From Pisaster brevispinus (lineage: Eukaryota; Echinodermata; Asteroidea; Forcipulatida; Asteriidae), in contig JAMKCF010000002.1 in assembly GCA_023634235.1 (NCBI GenBank), positions 9,385,591-9,449,590 of the forward strand: DNA of 64,000 bases, read 5' to 3'. Below, one piece after another: positions 23,301 through 37,126 of the stretch. The notes under the pieces were generated by a model. That model was not told the DNA's origin. It did no database searches and saw only the letters and a list, made by a program, of their open reading frames with translations. Position 1 is the stretch's first letter, and each line of letters starts with the position of its first letter. Both the position numbers and the translations under genes were made by a program.

Positions 23301-26300
23301 ACACTTAAATGTAGAAATTAATTGCCTGACCAAGTCAGTTGTTTTTCTCTCAGCTTTCCCTTCTACTTAGATGTCATTTATTCCAGAATTGAACACTTAT
23401 GTGACAACAATAAATGTTTTCTTTTTCATAACTCGGTAGTAAAAAATGAAACACCCCTCTAAAATCCCCACAGAATTAAACTTTCAATTCAGAACATAAT
23501 TTTTTTTCAAAGACTTGGTTATGGTGCATTTGTTTTCAAGAAATTTCAAAACAAACACTCTGTTTGAAAGTAAAGGTCTGAATCTCTTAAATCAAAGCTT
23601 TTAAATTTGGTGGAAAGATCAATGAAAAACTTCTTCATAAATTGGATTCTAAACCAAAAATATAGACCTTGTTGAAAAGTGAAATGAAGGAATGTCCCCC
23701 CCCCCCCCCCAAAAAAAAAAAAAAGTGTGTGAATTTTTTCATATTTTGGAATATAAAACTCAGGATTACTTTGTACCTCACAGAAGTGTCTTAAATGGTA
23801 GCAGGTTGTGCAGCACTAACAACATTCAAGATATGAGTCACCATCTAAATGCCAAAATTCCTCATACCATAAACCCCCTGAACTTCAAAATGGACTCTTC
23901 CAAAGCGACCGCAAATCAAATTCGTTACAAACGGTGTTAATCAAATACCCACTCTATTTGAAAACTCTCAAATATCCGTTAGGTTAGTGTTAGGTTTCCA
24001 CTTTTCAGAGATTAATTTTCAAGATTTGGAAGAACTCCATCTTTGTAGATCAAGAAGCAGTAAATTTTTGCGATAAAAATCTTCAATCGATTGGTCGTAC
24101 TGTTGGTTTACCTAATGGAACTGTACTTAATATCGGCCATGTCTCTTCGCATGTTGTACATGAACCGCCTGAGCAAACCAAAAAAGGAGAACATACATGC
24201 AAAGGAAATCAAAAAAGAAACACAGTTCAACATAAAAAGATGAGAAAAATCAGCGAGGAGAAAAAAAACCTAATAAAACTTCTCTACCGTGGGATTTGTC
24301 TTCTCTTCAGAGAGTGAGACAGTTGGTGTTTATACCTGATATAGTCAAGGCTTATAACTATATGGGTTTGTTTTCTGAAACTTCAGGACAGAAAGCCAAA
24401 ACTTCTGAGGTACCATGGTATCTGCAACTACATTTCTCTTTCTCTTTTTGAAATTATCATCCAAAAGTATGACCATATAGAAAAGGCACAGTGCACAATT
24501 TAGATACACCTTTGACATACATTTTGTTTGGTACAGTTCACTGTATTTTTGATAGATATCTGTTTAGTTTTTCACAAAAGAATTCTACAATTTCAGCAAG
24601 TTTCCTCATTTGGAATTAGTTCTAGTACATACAACCCATATCTGGACAAACTTTGAGCATTTAGGGGGCTTTGACCATGTATCAGCAGAAAGGCCTGATT
24701 GGAAGAGATACAGGTTTCCCAATGTAGATATGGACCCAATGGGGGTTGTTTTATAGCACACTTGGGCCTTTTTTTTTATGGTAGGTCATAAATTTGAGTC
24801 CCATCTCAATCACCAAATTAAATACTTAGTTACCAATGCTGAGTTCTACAGGAAAACACACCAACTGTCCGTAAAGTCTCTGAGAAAGTACACTTGAAGC
24901 TCTAAAGGGTGGAGGGGGATTTCTGGCAACATAAATCTTCTTTTTGTTTTTACAAGAACTATAGGCCTATTGGGGACCAAAACAGACCAAAACAAGAAAA
25001 ATGAACTTGGACTTAACATTTCAAATAAAACAAAAACTAAACTGGTTTTCATTTAGCTGCTTTTAAAGCAAACTTATATTTTTGAGGGGAGAGGAAGGGG
25101 GGCAATAATCTTAATCAATTTATTTGGGAGGGGGGCAGATGCATTTGGTGGAAAGGACACAGTTTCAAGGGATGATTGTTAGTAGGGAAATGTGTTAAGT
25201 TATGTGAAGGGTAAAGGGAGGGGGGAGGGGGTAACCACTAAATCCTCAGAGCTGGCAATAGAGGGCACTGTCCAACTTCTCCAAACCAGCCGACAAAATG
25301 CATTTTCAAGTTGGAGGTTAACATTGGAATGGAGAGTGTGTAACATGATGCAAACATATGAACAGCGCCCTCTACTGTTCCAAACTCCTACTCTATCTAA
25401 CTGGATGTCGTAGGACATGGAATTAACTTTCATGCCTTTCATCTTTCTAAACAGATATGTAACAGAGTGAATGGGGTTATAATGTTAAAGGAATACACAC
25501 AGTCTACAGGTGACAGTATTTCTTTTTCCTTCTTTTTTCTCACATAGTTTTGGTAGGTACAAACACTTTTTAATACCCAGGAGACAAGTCAAAAATGTGC
25601 CATTAATTTCTCCAGCCCAGCCCCCCCCCCACCAAAAAAAAAGATGGTCCGCCAGAATGCCTGCCAGAAAGAAACAATGTCAACCGTTTCCTGCGATGTA
25701 GTAAAACAACAATAAACACATAAATACAGAAGACCAATCAAATCAGTGCACTCAAAATGATGTCATTACAGTGACATCTTGTCATTATTGGTGACACTTC
25801 AATGACAAAATGTCAAAACAGTTTTCTGAGTTGATACATAATTGTCCCGCCCAAAAGTACTTCACTAGAGTAATTCACAGATCAGATGAAGAACACAGTG
25901 ACATATTGTTAATTAACATTGAACAACAAAATCAATTGTGTATACAAATATTTCAGATATCAAGACTGTTGATGTTTCCCTTTTTTAAGTTTGAAAATGT
26001 TGTAACTGTTTGTTTAAATATATCTGTTTGTGGGTTTTTGTTGATGACATTTTAGGGTGGTTTAACACCCTCAACATGGTCAGGGAAATATTTAGACACT
26101 TATCACACAAAACTCCTGAAATAAGAAATGGATGATTCTAAATTGAAAACGGTCTACAGAAGATGTTAAGACGAGACTGCAAGGCTCTGATGGAATCATT
26201 CCTGGTTGGAATGCCTTAGTGTTATGATTAACTACAAAGACACTGAGCGGCCTATAGCGAGAAACGGGCCGATGGCAGCCAATTCCAAGCCATAAATGGC

Positions 26301-29300
26301 CGGCGGTTGCCAAGAAATATTCAACTACAAGAATCACACAACCATGCAATACTACGGAAACTGTTACTTTACCTTCTCCAGCATATTAGGAGGAATATAA
26401 CGATGGCCACCAACACCATGATGACGAAAACTGCCGCGACTGCCCCGGCAATAATTGCTGGGCCATAAGGTGCATTCTTAGGACCACCTAAAAGAGTAGG
26501 AACAACATGATTAGTTTTGCTTGTTCGGTTAGACTGTCCAATTCAAATAAAGACAACACCTTATGTACACATCTATTCTCTGGTACAGTAGGTAAAACAC
26601 TATGATGTTCATAGTTTGACACTTCCAAACTTAACTGAAGTGCACATTTTCTTTTAAGTAGATCAAGTTTTGGGATAGGCCCCTTTCATCCTACCAACAT
26701 TTGACCAACAACAATGATACATAATCTTGTTTTCTCTTCAAGAGGCCAGGCCCTGGTGCATTTTTGTATCAATGATTAGCAACATCGATGGTAAAGTGTC
26801 TTGCTTTATGGACACAAGTGCTATGACTGAGGTTCGAACCCACACTCTAATGACTTGGAAACCAGAACTTACATAGTAATTGAAATAATTTGGGAGGCTA
26901 ACCCTCCTTACTAGCAGCTGAGAATCTGGATTGCAAAGGACGCGGCTACATCGTGTTCAAGCCCCAGGCTATAATCAGCCACATCCACACAGTGCATTAT
27001 AGATACAACTCAGACAAATATTCTTTCCATTATGACATTTTTCAGATGATTATTGTTTTTTACTGAAAGCAAAATAATTTTTCTGTGTACCTTCTGTTCT
27101 TGCGATAAATGGCGTGCTATACTCTCCAACACCAGCCTTTGTGGTTGCAGCAATCTAATGAAAACAAAATTATCCAAATAAAAATTGTATTTTAACTGAT
27201 AAGAATTATCCGTAATGAGATTTGTTGCTTGGACATTCTGTCACTGTTTAACTGAATTACTGTCCATCAATATCAAACGGGCTGTGTCGTCATGATCAAA
27301 GCAGGCCTGTGGCTGTACATGGATTAATGAAAACTCAGTTACTGCACGCACGCCCTTCCTCCGTATCATATCTATGGAGGGTGCGTGCACGCTTGCAGTA
27401 ACTGGGTGAACGTTCAAATCTCATGTACGGCTACAGGCCTACTTTGATCATGACGACTCTTTAAAGATTGTCTGAAGAGATAAGAGATTAGGAAACTGAT
27501 TCCAATCTGACGGCCTCATACCCTCTTTAATTCTAGTCTATGTAGCTTAACCATTTTCCCTTCACTTGCCTTACTTTAGTACTTATTCTTATCTATGTAA
27601 TCTTTGGTATACATGTTTTATTTCAACAAGAGTAGTCTGAAAAGGAGAGGATCACCTTAAGGAGATGCGACTTTTTTATTTGAAATATCAAGTAATAAAC
27701 CACAAGGGAGACTGAGTAATTATTTTATGTAGACCTTTTATGCTTTATGTAATGATGTTATTGGACTACAGGGCGCCCTCAATGGCCCATCCTGTGTTAG
27801 CATATACAGCTGAGCACTTGCATTGTTTCAATGTCATTTTATCTCAAAATTGACAGATGGATGACATCAATGCAATAAGGCATACACATCAACTGAACTT
27901 CGATGCGAAACATGGAGAATTCATCGCACTTACAGAAAATACGTAGTCAGTTCCCTGCTCGAGCCCGGTAACCTCTGTTCTCTGCACCTCGCTGTGTGGC
28001 TCGTGGTTCTGGTAATGGTACTTGCTGTCTCCGACAGTCTCTACAGTAGTCCGGTACCGGATCTGGTAGGTTGTGATCACGCCGTTGGGGAACATCGGAA
28101 CTTTCCACACCAGCATTAGGGTAGTCTTGGTAGTACTTTCCTCATCAATGGTGACCTCTCGGACAGCTGAGGGTACTGCAACATAAAAATGATAACAAGA
28201 ATTACAAAAACCAGTTCCTGTACTTGGTATAACATCTATCATTATTATTTTGTAGGTCTGCTATTTCATTCCTGTGAGGGCAGTCTCTATAGAATAAATG
28301 GCACTTGTATGAGGGAAACGTATATTTCTTCTGGAACATTTCAAAGGGCACAAAGGCAATGACAAAGGCAATTGCCTCCATTGCTTCTGTGAAGTATTGG
28401 GCTGTATTTAGGAAATTTTTTCTTTAGAACGGCAACACTTTAAATGAATGACAGTAATCTATTACCACTTACTCACAAATTTATTTGTTATTGATGCATT
28501 TCACTTCTACTCGAAAAATATGAATTACATAAGTAATTTCCTATGCTATTGCTAGGGCACCAGTCTAGTATCAGACATTTAACGCATTCAACAAGTCAGA
28601 AAATTAGTTTCCCTGACCTACTCTTTTTTTTTTATGATATCTCATGACACTTGAGAATAATTTCCCTAAAAACTTTGAAGTGATTTCATGGATTTTATTA
28701 AGTGTGTTTTCATGATGAAATGTCCGTGTGAATGTTCAATCTCCCTGTGAGTTCAACCTGGCCTTGGGAACTCCAGCGAGTTTGATCAACATGCACAGTC
28801 ATAGGCAATCAATGCGAGTTTTATGTTTCCTGTGCGGCGCATGATTGTTTTTATTGCCAGCAAAATGTTGCAAGTTTGTCGGCTGGCTGGGAAGAGTGTT
28901 TCCAAGTGGGTCATTTTCCTGGGTTCATAAATGTCTAAAACCCAGGGTTTATATGGTTTTAAAGTGAGCATATAAACCACATTGGTGGCATAGGGTATGC
29001 GCTTTCTTTAGTACCACATTAAACTGCATACTAAAAAATATATTGCATTTGCACTTTTTGACACTAAAAATGTTAAACTAAACAGTGTTTCAAACAGAGT
29101 AATTATTCTGTGAGAGGCAAAACATACTCTTTGACAAATCTGCTTGCTAAGAAGTCATGAGCTGGGAACTAATCTCAAGCATAACACATTATATAATATG
29201 TTACTTGTTAACCTGCATCTGAGCTTAGCATATTTGTCAGCTTAAACAGCTGCTGGACAACTATCCACATGGCCACCGGTCAGAGTCCAGTAATTTTTGG

Positions 29301-32300
29301 CAAACGGGCAAGTAACCCGAAACCAAACAAGTCAAGCATCCAGTGTTCTCCAAACACACACATGTACACTTTTTTTTCTAAATCTCTCTTCAGCTTTTCA
29401 ATATCAAACCACGTCCCCAAAGTGAAGCAAATATTTCTGGTCTGGTAAAAATTCTACATTTCGAGACCTGTGATCTAGAGAATAAATTTCTTAAATGACC
29501 CCCAGTTTCTTGTTTGAGAGTACAGTTTAAACTACAAATTCAGCATTAGTGACATTACACAAGGTGTTCAGGTAACAGACTGCTTCCACAGAAGGTTCAG
29601 TTGAATTCCCTGGTTGAAGAAACCAAAATGAATAAAATTACCCGTCCTTGAATGGTCTGATTTCTGAGATCTTTTTTTCAGAGCTTGTTTGTTTGTGTTG
29701 GTTTGATTGGAAGGACTTTTGGGGATGTTATGAGGGGCAATCGGAGCAGAATAATGAGGGGGAATAAGGCCATGAGGAGATCCGGCTGGAGAATGGTGGA
29801 TGTGGACAAATAAACACCTAGGAATTACTTGTGGTCATTAAAATCAGAAACAATGCCATGAATGCCCAGTTCCTCGCTCCATCAAAATAGACTCTTCCAT
29901 AGGTACCATGCTTTTAAGACAAAGTACAAGACAAGCCATTAGGCTATAGTTTTAACATTTGGCAGTCTCAATCTGTAAGCTCACTGATAATAAAGATCCT
30001 AGATGTACAAATCCTCCATGGATATTGTTTCATCTGAAATTCTGTGATTTTTGGAACCAGTTGCATGGATGCAGTAATTATATGCAGCGATGGGGAAGGG
30101 GGGAATGTTCCAAGGGCATCAGGTCTCACTCTAGATGTCAACATCCTATGCTTGTCCCAACGTAACGCAGCAATTTATTTGATATTAAAACAGGCTCCTC
30201 GCACCCCCACAAAACAAATTACACTTCAATCTTCACTACAGGGGGCCGTAAGGGATTGGCACTCTAACCAGATTATTCCTGTAACCTTCCGTAGGTCAAA
30301 TTCAGCGCCGAGGCCAAGTTTACACACGTCATTGTTTTTTAAGACTTTTTTTTCTTTCTTTTCTTCAACAACGAAAAATTTTGTCCTTAGTCCTCAAGAC
30401 CAGAAGGCTGTGACAATATTTAGGGGGTCGCTTTTTATCCCGTTAGGATAAATTTAATTTTCAGCAATATATTTTCACAGCTTACGATTCACCTTGTTTT
30501 TTCATAATTTTCTTCCTGCCCCCCTCTCAGCGGACATTGAGGATGACCTGGGTACCTCAAGGAGAAAACCGCACCTGCTCTGTTTGATGTGCAGCATATC
30601 ATGACTGCTTAAAATGCCTCATTCCAAATTTCCTTACTTGTCCATTTTGTTGCTCTTTTTTTTTATAGGTGATGATGACAAAACATATTCTCAAATTCCT
30701 TACACTGTTGAGAAAGTTGAAAGGCCCTACATGTATATTCTGAAAATATTTAAACCAAGCACAACAATTTAATTTTTTTTTTATGGGGAAGGAGTAGTCT
30801 CTTTTGTTAAAGGTGATTTTAAGTAAATATTAATTCAATGATTTAAAAAAACATGTGACATTGTACAAGGCAGTAGCGTGCTCAGTCCGATGAACAAAAA
30901 CCATAATTTGGTTTCCATGGTCGTGCAAATGCTAACCTACAATATCCTATAAATTAATGTTCATGTACAGTTTAACAGCACATCTCCCACTTTAGCTGGC
31001 TGTTCGATTAACGTCCAAAGTACTTGATGTTTTGTGAAGATTACATTGGGTGAAAAGGTAACACAAACTATAGTCAGAGGTCAAACTTCAAATCCATTTG
31101 AGAACAAATCCAAATCCATTTCAACAATTTATTTGAGTTTATAAAAGTCCGAACAGGCCGGAAGATAATCGACGCACTGCCGCCTCTAAAAGCTATCCGA
31201 GTTGACAAAGTGGGTGGAATATTGAGAAAAGTGAGAGAGGAAAATATCAAGAAAAGGAGAGAGAAAAAAATGGCGGATTTGAGATAAAAGTCGTTACCCT
31301 AGACACGTGAACGATTAATGGACGTGTAGGAACAACACGTACCACTTGAAAAGGTGGCTGTTCTCCCTTGCCCCACTCATTTGAATGAGCACGACGACTT
31401 AAAGTGGGCTGAGCTTAAGCTTCGGTCATCTTTAAAATGTTTGTTTTGGACAGTCTGCAGGGCCTATCAGAATGGCGGGGGCCTGGAACGTTTGGCGCCA
31501 GCAAGGTGCCCACAACATTTCATTTTTTCTGAAACCGTATCAAAGTGACACTTCAGAACCTGTGGGTCCTGGACTAGAATTGACAAGCTAGCCAATCTCA
31601 AGAGAGAGAGAGACCCTCTTCGTTTGGAAAAAAAATAATGTTGTTTTAACATTTTTAAGTGCAGATGTCAACTTGATTTTCCAGTTTTAATAATTTTGTT
31701 GTAACTTTCAGAGCAGGTCAAATCCATAAGAAAATCAGAGACTTTTAATTGCAACAAAGACGTGGCTTAAATAATACTTCAGGAAAGGTTATTCTTAGCA
31801 AAGAGAATATTGTTGTGTTTTTTTTACTTGTTAGAAAAATAAAACATGGTTTATTACTTGATAAAAATAAAATATGATTCATAAAATGTAAACATTTGTT
31901 CAAACTATAACCAGGAGGTTTGAGAAACAGCAAAAGATACTTTAAGTATAGTTGCTCTTTTTGAAGTTGTTTTAATAACTGGGACTTGTGCAGAGAAAAA
32001 AAAGGACAACATATGATACGCATGATATACTTAAGTTTGTTTTCGCAGCCTTTAGGAAAATTTGATAACAATCTTTTACAAAAACACACGATCAGGTTTT
32101 AGCTGTTCTAGAAAGACTCCACCCCAAGGTCACCAGTGTCTATGTTGACGTCAACTGCCGTATTTTTGGAAACAGTTTGATGTACTTGGCCTTAATCTTC
32201 TGATTTTTTTTTTCTTTTTTCTGTCAGTTGACTGAAGTGAGCTTCCTAGTTACTGAGTCTAAATTAAAGGAAAGTGCCCTCAACATAAGCTGACAAGTAA

Positions 32301-35300
32301 CTATGCCTGAATTGAAACAACACATTTTTACTAACCCATCAACAGGTGTATTTTCAAAGCCAATAACATGAACAACAAACAATTTGAAAAAAAAATGTTT
32401 ATCATTTAGTTTTACTATGCTGACAAAATGATAAGCACTGTAATGCTATCCAAGGGTGACTGGTCTCTGTTGCAACACCCCTATGTTTCAACAACCCCTC
32501 CTGATATACACGTTAGGAATGGGTTAGGGTTAGGGTTAGGATAGCATTAGGAAATTGCATTCAGGGTGTTGGAATTGGAACATAGGGGTGCCAGAACAGA
32601 GGGGTGCATGAACTTAGGGGTGCCGGAATAAAGATGTGCAACCCTTTCCTAGTCCTGACGGAAAAACAAAAACATTTCACCAACTACAATAAATGTGCTC
32701 CTTTAATGTTTGAATTACACCCAAACTAAAGCTTTCCCATTTGAGGCTGACTTGAAACAATCCTGTTGTGAATTAGCAAGTGTGGAGACAATTGACCGCA
32801 AGAAACCTAAGGATTCTAATTGTCTATATAGCATCACTAAAAACTGCCATATCGCTCTCTGTCCATGAAATACTTTTCATTTCATGTTGAATTTGTTCTG
32901 ACTTGGTTTTAATGCTTGTGTTTTGCCGTTCGTTGTTAGCTACAAGCCTTTGCAGACCATAGACAGTATACATACACAAGGAAGAAAATCCTGACTACTA
33001 TTTATCTTAAACTGAAAGAGGCACTTCTAATCTTTTTGAAAAAACAAATCCTGCGAAAAGAAAACATCCACTTTGTTTACAGACTATTTCATAATAAGTC
33101 ATCCTCAGGGGAACTGCAACACCAAAACAACTTTCCCAGACAAAGACGGCGACTTTCTCACAATCTAAAATATTGGTCAAACAATTTCATTGCATTTCCT
33201 GCTAAGAGTAGCGTTTAAAAACAAAATGATTGCAAACAGGAAGAGGTGAGTGGACTTATCTAAATATTTGTCCTTTGAAAGATGGTTGCAAATTTCTTTC
33301 TGAGACTGCGTTCACTTTAAGAAATTGAAAGACTATCTTGATAGCATTTTAACCTGTGACCTCATATCCTGGATATAAATTCATCTGACATTCAAAGGTA
33401 ATCATTTCAAAGTAACATACTCAAAAAGCTACCAATAGTTTGAAAGTCAATTAACTAAGAATTTTACATTTTGGATCTGATGAAAGTGCAGCCAAATCAC
33501 CTCATTTGAAAAAAAAAATGAAAACCACCCTGTAATAAACCTGATAAAAGAAAGTACTCATGAATCTTTCCTGCTAATCCCCATATTTTTTTATTTTTTT
33601 ATTTTTTTTTTTTACTTTTGGCCGAAATTTGGTCTGCAAAAGTTAGCCCCAATTGGAATGAATGCCTCCATGTCCTTGAAAACAGTTTTACAAAAAAGAA
33701 AAGTGACAGTCTTCACTTAGCGGGGTTAATAAGTCTACCGATAGGTAACTATTAAAATCACTCACTATCTTTTGCCCGTCTGTTACCAAGTTAGTGAACT
33801 CGGACATGTCTGGCAGCTATTAAGCCTATGACTCCCTGGCAATCAAAGCCAATTTGTCAAAAATCTCCTCGTACTGTCTCAGACTTTTTCACCCTGACCC
33901 TTTTTTCTTTTCCTTCTCCTTTTCTTCGGTTGGTAGGTTTGGAATCTCTGAACTTCTGGTTGAGAGATTAGAATGTGTCTGATCGTTCGACAATCAGCGT
34001 TCAATTATCCAAACCATCCTAAATATATTGGATTTCTAATGGTTGTTTTCCCCGACACCAGGTGTTCCTGTAGTTCTTGATTTGTGTAGGTCCTCGCCAG
34101 GGGAAGGATTAATTCTGTCATTTGTGGGTCTCTGTGACAGCCAGTGGAAACTGGATTTATGAGCATTCTGTGCAAAAGATTTCTCCACTTTCAATTCTTG
34201 CACTGAAAACTCGGGCTTCCTACTCTCTCTAATACTGTGAAGATGCAAATAAACTTGTTTGTACCATCATATTTAGGCAAAAAACTTTATTCAGTCGCAA
34301 TGAAAAATCCTGTTTATAAATTCCTCTTCTTCTTTGTTTTTTTAAATAAGATATTTTACATGGAACTGTAGAGAATCAGAGGTAGGTCTCACGTTCCCAC
34401 TTTTGAGGTGCATGGATTCTAATAATGGAAAATTACTACCGCTTATTTTTTCTAAGATAAAATAAAAACCTAATAAAGATCTTCTGAGCTTCAACAATGC
34501 TCTGCTTTTTCCTATGCCACTTTACTTTTGTGATTCCCTGAGATTTTTATCACACAGTGTAAGCTTGTTTGTGCTCTTATTTCCTATATCTCCTCCAGCT
34601 ATAATAAGTCAACGGTGATTATCTTCTACTCTGATTGCACTTTGGTTCAATCCACGCTACGATCATCAGATGCAGTCCCTATCTAGCCTTTCTTCCCATC
34701 ATTTTGAAGAAGTGGGACTGGGGGGAAATTGTTAAGGGGACCCCAGGCCAATACTAGTTTCTCATACTTGGGAAAGATTTACACAGCATTTCTGTATTGC
34801 TGTCTGCCGGCCGATTTATATCAAAGAGAGAGAGAAGTCAATCTTTCTTAGGGAGGTTAGGGTAACGTCCAGGGACTTGCTGAACTTTACAATAATGTTT
34901 TTATGGTGTCACTCCGTCAGTTGGAGCCCGGGAATCGGGTTAAGAATCAAGATTTCTTGGACTGTGATCTGGGTTTCCAGAACAGTAATTGAGACACCTG
35001 AACAGTGAGATTGTAGAGTGAGGGTAACAGTGGGACTGAAAAACAAGATAATTCTGCAAGGATGAATTATTTATGACAGCAGAATAATTCCTCCTCCCCT
35101 GTATCCTTCTGAATGCCACCTACTCCCCCCCAAAAAAAAAAATAAAAAATAAATTTTTAAATAAAAAATCCCCCAAGAAAAGAAGAGGAAGAAGAAGATA
35201 ATAATATTTCATATCACAATGACTAACTTGTTTTCTGCATTTGTGCTTTTCTTCACAGTACAGGAAAAAATGGGATCAATAATGGGGGCTGATTTTAAAT

Positions 35301-37090
35301 TTTGTATCTAACATCACATTAAGCTTTGGACCTTAATTTTTATTTAGTGATTGTTGGAAAAATGAATGGGCACCTAGGAAAAGACAAGAGACTGCGGGGG
35401 TGCTCTCAGAGGGCTAAGTCTTAACAAACCACACAGGTTCATATCTGATAAGGTTAAATTTGTAAAAGGTTTACCTTCCTGATTCAAATCAACTGACAAT
35501 TTTACTGATACAAATATATGTATATAAATATTTAAAAAAACAAAAAAACAACTGGACTGTGTTTCAGAAAGTTCCATAAAAAAACCTGTAATTCTAAGGA
35601 TCTTTTGTGCAGGATATCAAGAAATAAAGCACTTTTGATGGTATGTTTTCATACAAACCTGATGAAAATGTTGTTGCATTAATGACGATATGCTCCTGTT
35701 TGACTCCGGTGGCCATACTCTGCTCAGACACACCATTGACAGCATAAATGAGGAACTCGTAGGTCGTGTGTGACTCCAAACGGCTAACGTTGACTTCCAG
35801 GCCGGGGATGTCATGCTGGCGGGGTGAGAACTCTGTGTCCGGCGGACATAGAGGGCAGTCTATCCAGTAGGCGATGTCCTTTCGGCCGCCGTTGTTGTCT
35901 GGTGGTTGCCAGGTTAGAGTGACAACTGAGGACTTGTTGTCCACCATTGCATGGGCATCTCGGGGTGCCGATGGGGGTCCTGAATTTGATAAAAGGGTAG
36001 AACGTTAATTTCAACGGACCTTTCATAAAATTGATAGAAAGAGACATAAATGCAAAACAACTTTCCTTTCTTCCCGATGTACTAAAAACAGCTTTATTGC
36101 TGTTTTACAATGTGGATTCCCCCCCCCCCCTCCCCTTCCATTAGCGTCTGAATAAGAAAGCAGCGGCGCCCTCTATAACCTCAACCCTCTTTTTCCATTT
36201 CGTCTGTAAAAAGTTGGCATTACTTGCTAGAAATGAGTGACAGTCAACTGACCGTAAATGACCCCCCATTGATGAATCCCAGCACCCCCCCCTTCTGATA
36301 ATAGCCCGGTACCCTTGTTTCCACGGCAACTCTTGACAGGTTCAGTTGGGCAAACGTTGCTTTGAAGTGTACGTGCAGTGGTTGATCCAAACATGGGGAT
36401 GTTAAGTTTCAGGCATGTATATTTTTGAGTGACCATCGTATGTCAGAGAGTAATGGGGTTTTTATGTTTCAGCTGCTGCTACTTCCATACCTTGCTTATT
36501 TACATTACGCAGACAAGTGAAAAAACATTTGAAGAAGACCAAATTACCGACTCAGTTTCCTTTAAAAAGACTTTAAGATGGGACCATTTCTCAAGTTGAC
36601 TGCCCGAGTTCCAAGTAACCTTTTAAATAAGATATCAACATTCCAGTCCTGCATTAAGTAATTCTCCCATGTATGCAAATAATGAGCAAGTTATGAAACA
36701 AAGTTGACTCTCCCACGGGTAAGTGGATTATTGTTTGTCCAGGAAGAAAATAAGAAATGTATCTCTACATCGTCTGTTTGCAAAAAGATCGCCTTGTTTA
36801 CATAATCTGCCTCTAAAAGGAATCCTCTCAAGTAAAGCATTCCATATTTCATGCGCAATACTCAACCTAACTAAATGAGCAAATATCATTATCAATATCA
36901 ACGGCTTAAAAACTTAACAAAGTGGCTAGACAAATACCTTTTTAGGGTTAAGATGTTCACAGTAACTTAGGTAATCCCTTATAAACAATGATTGCAATGC
37001 AAGATAAATTAATATGGGTTCCCCAAAACAACTTAAACTCTAAATTTGTTAACAGATACCTCCAATGTTTTTTTGTTTGTTTGTGATGAC

Positions 37091-37126
<36 letters not shown>

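Larger units (their letters stand above)
17080..26372 (-). other. Eph introns around the juxtamembrane exons
   Basis: Introns at 17080-17796, 17935-19615, 19678-21999, 22051-24111 and 24169-26372. Apart from the listed exons they hold only homopolymer runs (for example the C run near 18584 and C(15)A(14) at 23696) and AT-rich sequence. No further exon could be supported. Confidence 0.6.

Noticed and set aside
30044..30451. 135-codon plus-strand frame
   Set aside because: Intronic and opposite to Eph, ending in a Phe/Ser run over T-rich sequence, with no motif or supporting splice sites.
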